From Gallispira sp964526435 (GTDB lineage: Bacteria > Bacillota > Clostridia > Lachnospirales > CAG-274): a DNA stretch of 64,000 bases. The position numbers and the translations under genes are program-made. Positions 35,531 to 45,532 of the stretch are shown here, piece by piece; positions within the stretch are counted from its first letter, which is position 1, and each line of letters begins with the position of its first letter. The stretch covers positions 1 to 64,000 of the forward strand of contig CAZGIC010000002.1 in assembly GCA_964526435.1 (NCBI GenBank), given 5' to 3'. The notes under the pieces were generated by a model. The model had not been told where the DNA came from, did no database searches, and was given only the letters and a program-made list of their open reading frames with translations.

Positions 35531-35554
35531 GGGGCTGTCCTTTTGGACAGCCCC
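35531..35554. terminator. Terminator between convergent ptsI and DUF4914 genes
   Basis: 10-bp GC-rich stem GGGGCTGTCC/GGACAGCCCC with a TTTT loop. The tail is only weakly T-rich on either side. Confidence 0.8.
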
Positions 35555-35578
35555 ATTAAAGTATAAACTAATTTATTA

Positions 35579-37483
35579 TCAAAGCTTAGGAATTAAATCA
35601 TAATATTCCTGAACAGAAGCATCATTCATAACAGCATCAATGATCTTCTTACCTAATGGATCAAGATCAGGTGTGTCAAACTGCTTTAACTGTTCCTTAA
35701 AGAAGTCTGCAAGTTTCTTAGCTCCTATATCATATGCTTCATTACCTACTCTGCCCTGGATATTAACCTTTATTAATCCGGGATGAACAGGAGTACCATC
35801 AATTTTAATTGACTTTGGAATGTAACCAAGTAATGAACATCTTGCTTCTTCAAGCTGGTTCATCTTAAATTTAGCTCCGCCTCTTCTTGAAAGGTATTCT
35901 CTTGTTACCCATTCACCTGCAAAGCCAATCTTATATGCACCTATATACTGGTTAGGAATAAGTATATATCTGGTGCTTGGTGTAGCTAAAATCTGCTTAA
36001 GAAGTAAGTTAGCCTGGTCAACCTTTTTGCCTGTAGCAAATGGCCAGTAAGAACCTACGCCTTCAGATTTCATCTGATTTCCTCCTGCGTCAATGATAGA
36101 CGGGTTAGCAAAACCTCTAGGTGCAACAAGTCTCCAGATCCATGCAAGTGCAGGCGGAAGAACATGGAATAAACCAATAATACCATAGTCTGGATGATCC
36201 TTTGTTGTAGGTGGAGTTCTGATACCAAAGCTTCGTACATCAATCTCCGCAGTGCCGTTGACAATGTTATTCTTAAGCTTTCTTGGCATAATAACTCTTG
36301 GGTTAGGACAAGGAACACCAGGTGAATCCTCTATATGATCCCATATAAGACAAGTAGATCCGGGAACAGCATTCATATTAAGGAATACCAATGGCTCCTT
36401 TGGATGACAGCATGCCTTTTCTGTTTCAGGTTCTGTGCCGTACTGGTCTATATGATTAACTCTCAAGAACCAACCGTATTCAGCATCACATACAACAAGT
36501 TTCTTGCTATCGTTCTGAATAGAAGGATGTGCAAGAGCCATATCGTCTGTTACAGGGTAAATTGTAGCTGTATCTGATATTGTAACATAGCTTTCTTCAC
36601 CTGTAATGATGTTAGTTGCAAGAAGTACTTTACCGTCAGGCTCTCTGTGAATAGGTTCAGTCATTTCTGACTTACCGCCGCCTGAAGCACCTTCATGCAT
36701 AATTGTAAGTTCAAGCTCATATGGTGTAACAACCTTAACTGTTGAAGCATGAAGAGTTACCCAGCCTTCCTGCTCACCAATGTGAAGAAGAATTGAATAA
36801 ACACCCTTCTTGGCAGATGGTCCAAGGTAAAGGTTGTAGCTGAATATTTCCTGTAAATCATAAAGCCTGTTGTGAACAACGATCTGCTTTCCTTCATAGT
36901 GTGTATGTCTGAAAGTAGGTGCTACATAAATAACTGCCTTAGGCTTAAAGAAATTAGGTATCTTACTTGCAGGAACAAAGCCCTGTAATTCAGCAAGAGC
37001 AGTTGCAAAACATGCAGCATTTCCCGGAACAACAGCTATACATGGATAACAAATACCCATAGATACATTACCTGCATAGAAAGGAACAACTATTAAGCTT
37101 TCCTGATTTTTGAGCCATTCAAAAGTTTCCGTTCTTATTGGTTCAAAAGGCTTGCCAAATCTTTCCATATGTGTAGGCTTGTCAGTAGGGAGATCGTCTG
37201 CTATAACCATAGAGTTAGGATCTCTTCTTCTCATTGCAGGGTCATCAAAATTAATAACGACACCGTTCTTACACTTAACAACTGAACCCTCTCTTATTGT
37301 TTCACCGTTGACGTCAAAGCTTACTTCATTAGTATCTCTGTCTTTTCCGCCCATTGCCAAATCAATAAGTTCTTCTTTTGTTTCAGGTAAAATGATTTTT
37401 GCATCACTGTTCTTAATTATATCATTTAAATTCTGGGGTAAGACCATTTTATTAAGAACATCAGGCTTATTCTTTTTTGCCAT
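35579..37483 (-). CDS. DUF4914 family P-loop protein
   Basis: 634 aa. From memory of the family I place it in DUF4914, a Clostridia-centred family of about 630 residues. A phosphate-binding loop GASGGGKS lies at residues 265-272, similar to those of PEP carboxykinases and HPr kinase. It lacks the usual GTP-PEPCK sequence blocks, so I do not call it PEPCK. The start is the ATG at 37483, nine bases after AAGGAGG. The gene stands alone. Function is unknown, but a nucleotide-dependent enzyme is likely. Confidence 0.7.
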   Translation of the reverse strand: MAKKNKPDVLNKMVLPQNLNDIIKNSDAKIILPETKEELIDLAMGGKDRDTNEVSFDVNGETIREGSVVKCKNGVVINFDDPAMRRRDPNSMVIADDLPTDKPTHMERFGKPFEPIRTETFEWLKNQESLIVVPFYAGNVSMGICYPCIAVVPGNAACFATALAELQGFVPASKIPNFFKPKAVIYVAPTFRHTHYEGKQIVVHNRLYDLQEIFSYNLYLGPSAKKGVYSILLHIGEQEGWVTLHASTVKVVTPYELELTIMHEGASGGGKSEMTEPIHREPDGKVLLATNIITGEESYVTISDTATIYPVTDDMALAHPSIQNDSKKLVVCDAEYGWFLRVNHIDQYGTEPETEKACCHPKEPLVFLNMNAVPGSTCLIWDHIEDSPGVPCPNPRVIMPRKLKNNIVNGTAEIDVRSFGIRTPPTTKDHPDYGIIGLFHVLPPALAWIWRLVAPRGFANPSIIDAGGNQMKSEGVGSYWPFATGKKVDQANLLLKQILATPSTRYILIPNQYIGAYKIGFAGEWVTREYLSRRGGAKFKMNQLEEARCSLLGYIPKSIKIDGTPVHPGLIKVNIQGRVGNEAYDIGAKKLADFFKEQLKQFDTPDLDPLGKKIIDAVMNDASVQEYYDLIPKL

Positions 37484-37489
37484 TTGCAA

Positions 37490-37941
37490 TAACCTCCTTA
37501 AATTTTTAATTTAAATAAATATAATTCTGCCCTTTTATACTTAGTATAATAACTTTTTTAAAATATTTATTTTGTGTATATAGGTTTTGTTTTTAACTCC
37601 TTATAACATAAAACCTATACTTTATACTATAACACTTTACTTAAAAAAAAGCAATAGTTTGTAACATAAAATTCAATTTTTTATCAAATTTTACTATAGG
37701 TTATATTTGAAATTTTAAAATTTTAGCAAAAAAGCAGAGTTCTCTTAATAAATATTTAATTTTTATTTTTTAATTGTCTGACAAATGAATTAATGATTGA
37801 TTTAAAATTCATTTTTGGGTTTTAAACCATATGTTAATTATATTTTTTGCAGGAAATGTCATATTCATCTTTGTAAAATAGTTGTAATATTATTGTGCAT
37901 TATTTCCAAAAGATTATAAATTTAATTTATATATGTAAATT
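37490..37941. other. 452-bp AT-rich intergenic region
   Basis: It must hold the DUF4914 promoter on the minus strand (a TATACT element near 37545 is the best candidate) and the 3' end of ftsK. I saw no intrinsic terminator, RNA gene or ORF. Confidence 0.5.
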
Positions 37942-40788
37942 CTACATGTCATCATAATCGTTCTGACGGTTTTTCCATTCATTATATTGATATTTGTCTA
38001 TTTTAACCTCTCTGCCTTTTGTGCCGCCCATATCAGGACCTACAATACCTCTCTCCTCAAGTTCATCTATAATTCGGGCAGCTCTGTTGTAACCTATTTT
38101 AAATTTTCTCTGTATAAAGCTTGTAGAAGCTTTTTGCTGTGTTGCAACAAGTTTTATTACATCATCAATAAGACTGTCACTGCCGCTGCTGTCTGAATTG
38201 CCGCTTTCCCCTTCCCCGTGGGCTTCGGCAACAGCTCTGTCAATTTCATCAATAATTGACCTGTCGTAATGACTTTCATCAGTCTTTATTGAATTTACAA
38301 TAGCTTCCACTTCTTCGTCTGTTACAAAGGCACCCTGTATTCTTAATGGCTTATCATCAAATGCCCTTGTCTTGAGAAGCATATCACCTCTGCCGAGAAG
38401 TTTTTCTGCTCCTGTCGCATCAAGTATAATTTTTGAGTTTACGCTTCCTGCTACTTTAAAGGCTATTCTTGAAGGAACATTTGCCTTTATAAGTCCTGTT
38501 ACAATATTTGCATCAGGTCTTTGAGTTGCTATTACAAGGTGCATACCTGCCGCTCTTGCAAGCTGTGTAAGCCTTACAATGGCATTTTCAACTTCCTTTC
38601 CTGTTGTCATCATAAGGTCTGCAAGCTCGTCTACAATAATAACTATGTAAGGAAGTTTTTCAATGTCAGGAATTTTGTTATACCCCTTTATATTTCTGAC
38701 ACCGTACTTTTCAAGAAGATCATATCGTCTTTCCATTTCCCTTATTGCCCAGTTAAGAGCACCTGCTGCTTTCTGAACGTCAGTTACTACTGGTATAAGA
38801 AGATGAGGTATACCGTTATATACACTAAGTTCAACCTTTTTAGGGTCAATAAGAATAAGCTTGACCTCATCCGGAGTTGCCTTGTAAAGTATTGATGTTA
38901 TAAGTGTGTTTATACATACGGATTTACCTGCACCTGTTGCACCGGCAATAAGCAGGTGTGTCATATCTGCTATATCGGTAACTATTACGGTACCTGTAAT
39001 GTCTTTGCCTACACCGAAGGCAAGCTTACTGTTATAGTCTCTGAATTTATCTGTTAAAAGAACTTCACTGAAATATACAGGAGAAACAGAATCATTTCCA
39101 AGTTCAATACCTATTTTGTTCGTTCCCGGTATAGGAGCCTCAATTCTTACAGATTTTGCAGCAAGAGCCAGTTCTATATCCTTGTCAAGCTTTAATATCC
39201 TGCTTATTGGTATCCCCTTGGGAGGAATGAGCTCGTATCTTGTAACTGCAGGTCCCTGGCTTACATTTACTACCTTGGCATTTACACCGAATGTTGAAAG
39301 AGTTTCTTCAAGGAGCTTTGATTTTCTTATAAGCTCCTCCCTGTTCTTTATTCCTGATTTATTAGGATTTTTTGCAAGAAGAGAAGGACTGGGAAATTTA
39401 TAAGGAGTTGAAGTTTTTGTATCAAGTTTCTTAATTTCCTTTGTTTCTTCAGCTTCAATGATTTCAGGTTCGTCATCGCTGTCTTCCCATGGAGGTAAAT
39501 CTCTTTCTTCATTGTTGACTATAATCTCCGAAATTTCTTCTTTAACATCTGTTTCTGAAATTTCTTCCGTATTTTCTGTAATGGTTTCTGTTACATTATC
39601 AATATGTATTTCAGTTGTTTCATCAGTAATGTTTTCTTCTTTATGTTTTTTACCTGAAAAATTAAGAACAGGTATTTCAGGTTCTGTATATTCATCATCA
39701 AGGTCTTCTTCTGAAATATCTTCATTTTTTTGAGTCATTTTCTTGTATTCTTCCATATCATCTTTTATAAAAGACGGGATGTCTATAACTGATTCGATAT
39801 TATCATCGTCGGGTATTTCTTTTGGCTTAAATATATCTGTATCAATTATAACCTTTTCTTCACTGTTTTTTTCCTCGTCAGGAATATCTATGTAAACAGG
39901 TTTATTGTGAGGCGTCCTTTTTGCGTTCTTTTTCTTCATTTTTTCAATAGGAAGTTCCATTTGTATGCTTTCAGGTTCCTCTGCATAATAATTGTCTTCA
40001 TAGTCGTTTACATAATCATTATAATAATAATCATCATCTTCATAATATTCTTCGCTTTCATCTATTATGACATGACTTGCTCTGTATTCTTCAAATTCTT
40101 CCATTGTGTCGTCTATCCAGTCGCCCATAGCTCCCAGAAAATCAGCAACAGTCTTGCCTGTAGCAAGAACAATTAAAATTATACTAACCGCAATTAAAAC
40201 AATTGTAGTTCCTGTTTTTCCTATAAGAGAACAGAATACTCCTCCTATAAGTGCACCTATAAGTCCGCCGTTTTTTACTCCACCGTTAGAAAAATTGTCA
40301 GAGATATACTGAGAAAATGGTACATCACCGATTGCTGTTCCATTAGAAAAAACATGGGCAAGACAAATAATAGTGAAGAAAAAACCTATAAAAAGAGTAA
40401 GCTTAAATTTATAAGCATACTTTGTTTTATCCATAAGGGTTTGTACGCTGAAAACCATAAGAACAACGGGAAGTATAATGGCACCTATGCCAAATAAGTG
40501 CTTAAGTCCTGCTGAAATATAGCCGCCTACAATACCCATTCTTTCACTTGCGATAACACATATAAATATAAGAATTGAAACACCCAAAAGAGCTATGGCA
40601 AGAACTTCTGCTCTTAACATCTGATTTTTTTCATCAAGTTTTTTCTGTTCTGCTTTTGTAAGCTTAGGCTCATTGGTTTTTTTTGCCTTTGCTTTACTGC
40701 CTGTGTTTTTAGTATTTGAAGAAGCCTTTTGTCCTGTTCCTGTCTTCTTTTTATTTTCTGTCTTTTTTTTAACTGCTGTACCGGACAT
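37942..40788 (-). CDS. DNA translocase FtsK/SpoIIIE
   Basis: About 948 aa. A Lys-rich start is followed by four membrane helices (~60-210), an acidic linker of about 240 residues, and the RecA-like motor. Walker A is GATGAGKSVCINTL and Walker B is PYIVIIVDELADLM. The C-terminal gamma winged helix (~870-935) reads DNA polarity sites. I prefer the ATG at 40788 over an upstream in-frame ATG, since a GGGAG element lies before it. It pumps chromosomal DNA at the division septum, and into the forespore if it is the SpoIIIE paralogue. No neighbour is clearly co-transcribed. Confidence 0.93.
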   Translation of the reverse strand: MSGTAVKKKTENKKKTGTGQKASSNTKNTGSKAKAKKTNEPKLTKAEQKKLDEKNQMLRAEVLAIALLGVSILIFICVIASERMGIVGGYISAGLKHLFGIGAIILPVVLMVFSVQTLMDKTKYAYKFKLTLFIGFFFTIICLAHVFSNGTAIGDVPFSQYISDNFSNGGVKNGGLIGALIGGVFCSLIGKTGTTIVLIAVSIILIVLATGKTVADFLGAMGDWIDDTMEEFEEYRASHVIIDESEEYYEDDDYYYNDYVNDYEDNYYAEEPESIQMELPIEKMKKKNAKRTPHNKPVYIDIPDEEKNSEEKVIIDTDIFKPKEIPDDDNIESVIDIPSFIKDDMEEYKKMTQKNEDISEEDLDDEYTEPEIPVLNFSGKKHKEENITDETTEIHIDNVTETITENTEEISETDVKEEISEIIVNNEERDLPPWEDSDDEPEIIEAEETKEIKKLDTKTSTPYKFPSPSLLAKNPNKSGIKNREELIRKSKLLEETLSTFGVNAKVVNVSQGPAVTRYELIPPKGIPISRILKLDKDIELALAAKSVRIEAPIPGTNKIGIELGNDSVSPVYFSEVLLTDKFRDYNSKLAFGVGKDITGTVIVTDIADMTHLLIAGATGAGKSVCINTLITSILYKATPDEVKLILIDPKKVELSVYNGIPHLLIPVVTDVQKAAGALNWAIREMERRYDLLEKYGVRNIKGYNKIPDIEKLPYIVIIVDELADLMMTTGKEVENAIVRLTQLARAAGMHLVIATQRPDANIVTGLIKANVPSRIAFKVAGSVNSKIILDATGAEKLLGRGDMLLKTRAFDDKPLRIQGAFVTDEEVEAIVNSIKTDESHYDRSIIDEIDRAVAEAHGEGESGNSDSSGSDSLIDDVIKLVATQQKASTSFIQRKFKIGYNRAARIIDELEERGIVGPDMGGTKGREVKIDKYQYNEWKNRQNDYDDM

Positions 40789-41015
40789 TTTCCACACTCT
40801 CCCTAATTTAAACATACATACCTATTATACCATAAAAAGTTGAAAATTTGTGTTACGTTTTAATATCAAAGTTCACACAATGATAAAAAGTTCAAATATT
40901 AATTAAAATTTAATTTATTTTTAAATAAAAACAATATTATATGTATTATAATTCAAATAAAAGATATTGCTATAAGTTTCTGTTTATGTTATTATGGAGG
41001 TGAGAAAATGATGAG

Positions 41016-42182
41016 GTGAATAATTTGGAAAAGTATTTTTTAAATAAGAAAATAGGTATTATAGGCGGAGGTCAGCTTGGGCAAATGATGCTCCTTGAAG
41101 CGAAGAAAATGGGCTTTTATGCTGTTGTTCTTGACCCTTCTGAAAATTGTCCGTGTCATAGTATATGTGATGAACACATTGTTGCATCTTTTGAAGATGA
41201 GGCTGCCTTTAAGCTTCTTGCAGAAAAAACTGATGTTGTAACTTATGAATTTGAACATATCAATGCAAAGGCTCTTGAAAAACTTGAAAGTATGGGTTAT
41301 AAAGTTTATCCTTCTGCTTCAAGTCTTGAGGTCATACAAGATAAACTGACGCAAAAAGAAGCGATGAAAAAGGAAGGACTGCCTGTTCCGGACTTTATGT
41401 ACATAAATAATACAGAGGATATGGAAAAGGCCGGTATGGTTTACGGGTATCCTTATATGCTCAAGGCAAGAACCGGAGGATACGATGGAAAAGGCAATGC
41501 TGTTGTGAAATCATATGAAGATATTAATTCGGCATATTCAGAACTGGGATGCGGAAAAATAAAGCTTATGGCTGAAAAGATGATTGATTTTAAAATGGAA
41601 ACATCAATACTTGCCTGTCGGAGTCTTAACGGAGATATAGCTGTATATCCGGTAGGCGATAATAAGCATATTGACAGTATACTTCACGAAACAAGCGTTC
41701 CTGCAAACATTCCGGAAAAGGCTGCAAAAACAGCTATGGCAGTTGCATCAAAAGTTATGGAAGTATTTGATGGCATAGGTATGTTCTGTGTTGAAATGTT
41801 TGTCACAAAGGATAATGATATTCTTGTAAATGAAGTTGCTCCCAGACCTCATAATTCAGGACATTATACCATTGAGGGCTGTATAACAAGCCAGTTTGAA
41901 AATCACATAAGGGCTATTGTGGGTCTTCCTTTAGGAGATACAAGTCTTATATGTCCTACAGTTATGATCAATCTTCTTGGAGAAGAAGGATATACAGGTG
42001 ATACTGTGGTTACAGGACTTGATAAGGCTATGGCTTTAAAAGGGGTATCCCTTCATATTTACGGAAAGGCACAGACTAAGCCAAAACGTAAAATGGGACA
42101 TATAACAGTAACAGCTAACAGTGTTTCCAGAGCAAAGGAAATTGCCGAGGAAGCCTATAAATATATTAAAATTAAAGCCTGA
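41016..42182 (+). CDS. purK: N5-carboxyaminoimidazole ribonucleotide synthase
   Basis: 388-aa ATP-grasp enzyme that carboxylates AIR in purine synthesis. It has IIGGGQLGQMM at the N-terminus and the ATP-grasp region YDGKGNAVV, with VNEVAPRPHNSGHYT near residue 275. The start is odd: the GTG at 41016 has no ribosome binding site of its own, but a perfect GGAGGTGA (40996-41003) is spaced for ATGs at 41008/41011, which open a 3-codon frame whose TGA overlaps the GTG. Reading may depend on re-initiation. An alternative start is the TTG at 41025. Confidence 0.93.
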   Translation: MNNLEKYFLNKKIGIIGGGQLGQMMLLEAKKMGFYAVVLDPSENCPCHSICDEHIVASFEDEAAFKLLAEKTDVVTYEFEHINAKALEKLESMGYKVYPSASSLEVIQDKLTQKEAMKKEGLPVPDFMYINNTEDMEKAGMVYGYPYMLKARTGGYDGKGNAVVKSYEDINSAYSELGCGKIKLMAEKMIDFKMETSILACRSLNGDIAVYPVGDNKHIDSILHETSVPANIPEKAAKTAMAVASKVMEVFDGIGMFCVEMFVTKDNDILVNEVAPRPHNSGHYTIEGCITSQFENHIRAIVGLPLGDTSLICPTVMINLLGEEGYTGDTVVTGLDKAMALKGVSLHIYGKAQTKPKRKMGHITVTANSVSRAKEIAEEAYKYIKIKA

Positions 42183-42201
42183 GAAAGGAGATTGATTTGA
42201 A

Positions 42202-42711
42202 ATGGCAATAGTTGGAATTATTATGGGCAGTGACTCTGATCTGCCTGTTATGTGTGAGGCAGCGAAGGTATTGGATGAATTCGGAGTTGAATATGAACTG
42301 ACAGTGGTTTCAGCACACAGAACTCCTGACAGAATGTATGAATATGCAAAGTCAGCTAAAAAAAGAGGCATTAAACTTATTATTGCAGGTGCCGGAGGCG
42401 CTGCTCATCTTCCCGGAATGACAGCAGCTATTACCACTCTTCCTGTAATAGGGGTGCCGATTAAAACAAAGGCTTTAAGCGGTGTAGATTCATTGTACTC
42501 TATTGTTCAGATGCCAGGAGGAATACCTGTTGCTACAGTTGCAATTAATGGAGGCAAAAATGCCGGACTTCTGGCTGTACAGACTCTTGGTGCCTTTGAC
42601 GAGGAGCTTTCAAAAAAGGTTGAAGCCTATAAATTAAATCTTGAACAAACAGTTATTGAAAAAGCTGAAAAACTTGAACAAATTGGCTATGAAAAATATT
42701 TAAATCAATAA
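42202..42711 (+). CDS. purE: N5-carboxyaminoimidazole ribonucleotide mutase
   Basis: 169 aa, class I PurE. The motifs GSDSDLPVM, SAHRTPDRM and AGAGGAAHLPGM form the CAIR-binding site, with the catalytic His in SAHR. It follows purK by 19 bases with GAAAGGAG, so the two consecutive steps are made together. No other purine genes are nearby. No purine riboswitch was recognised upstream of purK. Confidence 0.95.
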   Translation: MAIVGIIMGSDSDLPVMCEAAKVLDEFGVEYELTVVSAHRTPDRMYEYAKSAKKRGIKLIIAGAGGAAHLPGMTAAITTLPVIGVPIKTKALSGVDSLYSIVQMPGGIPVATVAINGGKNAGLLAVQTLGAFDEELSKKVEAYKLNLEQTVIEKAEKLEQIGYEKYLNQ

Positions 42712-42833
42712 TACTATATATTTTTCTGTATATTTTTAGAACGAAAATAAATAATGTCTATGTTGATTTTTTATCAGATATGAAGTATACTTTATTTGAT
42801 GGCAAAATATTAAATTATGTAGAAAAGGAGACA

Positions 42834-43241
42834 ATGGCTATGAATTATACTAAAACTATAGGTTCGAATATTAGATATGAAAGAAAACTGAGAGGACTCA
42901 CAATTGATGACTTTGCTAAGGTTATTGGAATGGCTCCCGGATTTGTAGGTCTTATCGAAAGAGGTCAGAGAGGTACAAGCATTGCTAATATGGTAAGAAT
43001 AGCTGAATTTTTTGATATTACTCTTGATGAACTTATTACAAAGGATTTAGCTGAAGGTAAGGTTTCTACTCCTAAGAGTGTTAATAAGATTGACAAAGAC
43101 AGAAGAGCTTTAATAAGCATGATAAGCACAATGTCTGAAAGTAAAGTGCAGATACTTGCAGCTAATGCTAAAGCTTTAAATAAATACATCCCTACTCCAA
43201 ATGCTAAAGAAGCTATGCTTGATGAATTTGATGGTGAGTAA
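42834..43241 (+). CDS. Xre-family transcriptional regulator
   Basis: 135 aa from the ATG at 42834, chosen because AAAGGAG precedes it; an upstream in-frame ATG at 42780 has no site. A Cro/C1-type helix-turn-helix spans ~7-62 (IRYERKLRGLTIDDFAKVIG then GFVGLIERGQRG). The C-terminal half is helical and may mediate dimerisation or ligand sensing. Target genes are not evident. It is monocistronic and ends at a strong bidirectional terminator. Confidence 0.85.
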   Translation: MAMNYTKTIGSNIRYERKLRGLTIDDFAKVIGMAPGFVGLIERGQRGTSIANMVRIAEFFDITLDELITKDLAEGKVSTPKSVNKIDKDRRALISMISTMSESKVQILAANAKALNKYIPTPNAKEAMLDEFDGE

Positions 43242-43266
43242 ATTTTATTTTTATATATTTAATTGT

Positions 43267-43309
43267 AAAACAATAATGGACTGCGTTTTTAGTGGTCCAT
43301 TATTGTTTT
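43267..43309. terminator. Bidirectional terminator between the Xre and aminotransferase genes
   Basis: 15-bp perfect stem (43267-43281 with 43295-43309) flanked by A and T tracts. Confidence 0.9.
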
Positions 43310-43324
43310 ATTAAAAATATTTAT

Positions 43325-44488
43325 TTAATCAAGAATACCGCTTTTACTTATTTTACTTACTGCTCTTTTAAGTCCGTCACAATTTTGCACAAGAGCTGCT
43401 CTTACATATCCTTCTCCCAAATCACCAAATGATGCACCGGGAACTACAAGTACGCCTGCCTTTTCCAAAAGTTCTAAAGAAAATTCATAAGATGATTTAA
43501 ATTTTGGAGGAATAGGCAGCCATGCAAACATTGTTGCTTTGGTTTCAGGTACCTTCCAGCCTATTGAATTAAGTCCCTTTATGAGGGTGTCTCGTCTTTT
43601 TTTGTATTCATTTCTTACATCTGCAACATATGTCTGATCTCCTGTAAGGGCAGATATTGCAGCTTTCTGTATGCCTAAGCACATTCCATAGTCTATCTGA
43701 GAACGAAAAGCTCTGAAACGCTTTAAAATTTCATGGTTTCCTATGGCAAAGGACAACCTTAATCCTGTAAGATTATATGATTTTGAAAGAGAATTGAATT
43801 CAATACCTACATCAATAGCTCCGTCAATTTCAAGAAATGAAAGTCCGGGATCTTCATCGTAAACAAGCTCGGAATAAGCATTGTCATGAATAACTATAAT
43901 ATCGTATTTCTTAGCAAAGGCTACAAGCTTCTCATAAAATTCTCTTGGTGCTGTTGCTGTAGTAGGATTATTTGGATAAGAAACAACCATCATTTTAGCT
44001 TTTTCGGCTATTTCTTCGGGAATAGCATCAAGGTCTATTATATAGTTATTTTCTTTTAAAAGAGGCATATAATAAAGCTGAACATCAGCCATAGTAGGAC
44101 CAAAAGCAAATATCTGATAACAAGGATCAGGTACAAGTACAATATCACCCGGATTGCACAGAGGAAAAGCAATGTGTGCAATGCCTTCCTGTGAACCGTT
44201 TACAGCGACAATATTTTTATGTTCAAGATTTACACCATATCTGTTCTTATACCAGTATACAACTGCATCAAGAAGTTCTTTGCTTTCTGTAATACCATAT
44301 TTATAATTATCTGCATTTAAAAAAGCTTCACTTACTGCCTTTATAACATAGTCAGCAGGAGGAATGTCGGGAGTACCTATTGAAAGGTTTATGACCTCCT
44401 CGCCTTTTGAGAGCATTTCTTTGCTTTTAGTATCAAGTTCTACAAGTATATTTTCTTTTATATTACCAAACTTCTTTGAAAATTCCAT
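43325..44488 (-). CDS. Class I/II PLP-dependent aminotransferase
   Basis: 387 aa, fold type I. The PLP lysine is in SLSKSYNLTGLRLSFAIGN, with the Asn/Asp/Tyr pocket in YPNNPTTA and IHDNAYSELVYDE. The closest family by feel is the LL-diaminopimelate/alanine-type aminotransferases, so it may serve lysine/peptidoglycan precursor synthesis. Substrate specificity cannot be read from sequence alone. It lies 21 bases downstream of tsaD on the same strand. Confidence 0.85.
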   Translation of the reverse strand: MEFSKKFGNIKENILVELDTKSKEMLSKGEEVINLSIGTPDIPPADYVIKAVSEAFLNADNYKYGITESKELLDAVVYWYKNRYGVNLEHKNIVAVNGSQEGIAHIAFPLCNPGDIVLVPDPCYQIFAFGPTMADVQLYYMPLLKENNYIIDLDAIPEEIAEKAKMMVVSYPNNPTTATAPREFYEKLVAFAKKYDIIVIHDNAYSELVYDEDPGLSFLEIDGAIDVGIEFNSLSKSYNLTGLRLSFAIGNHEILKRFRAFRSQIDYGMCLGIQKAAISALTGDQTYVADVRNEYKKRRDTLIKGLNSIGWKVPETKATMFAWLPIPPKFKSSYEFSLELLEKAGVLVVPGASFGDLGEGYVRAALVQNCDGLKRAVSKISKSGILD

Positions 44489-44509
44489 AAATGTATCCCC
44501 TTTATTATT

Positions 44510-45532
44510 TTATCTTTCTCCGAGTTTAAGGCTTGGATAAGCGTTAAGTGACATATCTGCCACATTTCCTTTTAAAAATTCATAATAGCCTGCGGCACCG
44601 ATCATGGCAGCATTATCAGTACAAAGCACAGGAGCGGGCACACAAAGTTCTATATTTTCTTTTTCACAGGCTTTTGCCATTTCTTCTCTAAGATGAGAGT
44701 TTGCTGAAACTCCTCCTGCAAGGGCAAGCTTATTAAGATTAAGTTCCTTACAGGCTCTTATTGCTTTTTCAACAAGAACATCTACAACAGCCTGTTGAAA
44801 ACTTGCGGCTATATCTTCATTTTTAAATTCTTCACCCTTCATTTTTGCTTTGTTTATATAGTTAAGGACTGCAGATTTCAGACCGCTGAAACTGAAATCA
44901 TAGGTGTCATTTTCAAGTACAACTCTTGGAAAATTAACTGCATCAGGATTTCCTTCTTTTGAAAGTCTGTCTATTTGGGGACCGCCCGGATATGTAAGCC
45001 CAAGAACTCTTGCTACTTTGTCATAGGCTTCACCGGCTGCATCATCTCTTGTATGGCCCAGTATTTCAAAGCTGTTGTAGTCCTTAATGTGTACAAGATG
45101 AGTATGTCCGCCGCTTATTATTTCACATACAAAAGGGGGTTCCCAGTCCTTATTCTGAATATAGTTTGCAGCAATATGCCCTTCAATATGATGAACGGGA
45201 ATTAAAGGCTTGTTAAGAGCAAATGCCAGAGCCTTTGCCTCAGAAAGTCCCACTAAAAGGGCACCTACAAGTCCCGGACCGTATGTAACGGCAATAGCAT
45301 CAATATCTTTTTTGTCAACTCCCGCCTCATCAAGAGCGGCATCTATGACCCAGTCAATAGCTTCTATATGCTGTCTTGATGCTATTTCAGGTACAACACC
45401 GCCGTAAAGCTTATGTGTTGCAATTTGTGATGATATTACATTTGAAAGTACTTTTCTGCCGTTTACGACAACAGCAGCAGATGTTTCATCACAGGAGCTT
45501 TCTATTGCAAGTATTGTTATATCCTTATTCAT
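44510..45532 (-). CDS. tsaD: tRNA N6-threonylcarbamoyladenosine transferase
   Basis: 340 aa. N-terminal ILAIESSCDETSAAVV and the metal site HHIEGHIAAN identify TsaD, the catalytic subunit that attaches threonylcarbamoyl to A37 of ANN-decoding tRNAs. Its partners TsaB and TsaE are not in the window. The gene overlaps the anti-sigma-like gene upstream by 8 bases, tying it to the ECF sigma operon. Confidence 0.95.
   Translation of the reverse strand: MNKDITILAIESSCDETSAAVVVNGRKVLSNVISSQIATHKLYGGVVPEIASRQHIEAIDWVIDAALDEAGVDKKDIDAIAVTYGPGLVGALLVGLSEAKALAFALNKPLIPVHHIEGHIAANYIQNKDWEPPFVCEIISGGHTHLVHIKDYNSFEILGHTRDDAAGEAYDKVARVLGLTYPGGPQIDRLSKEGNPDAVNFPRVVLENDTYDFSFSGLKSAVLNYINKAKMKGEEFKNEDIAASFQQAVVDVLVEKAIRACKELNLNKLALAGGVSANSHLREEMAKACEKENIELCVPAPVLCTDNAAMIGAAGYYEFLKGNVADMSLNAYPSLKLGER

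Noticed and set aside
35579..37483. Calling this gene GTP-dependent PEP carboxykinase
   Set aside because: The length and phosphate loop are suggestive, but the conserved PEPCK blocks are absent, and the sequence fits what I recall of DUF4914.
42780..42833. Longer start for the Xre regulator
   Set aside because: The ATG at 42780 has no ribosome binding site, whereas AAAGGAG precedes the ATG at 42834.
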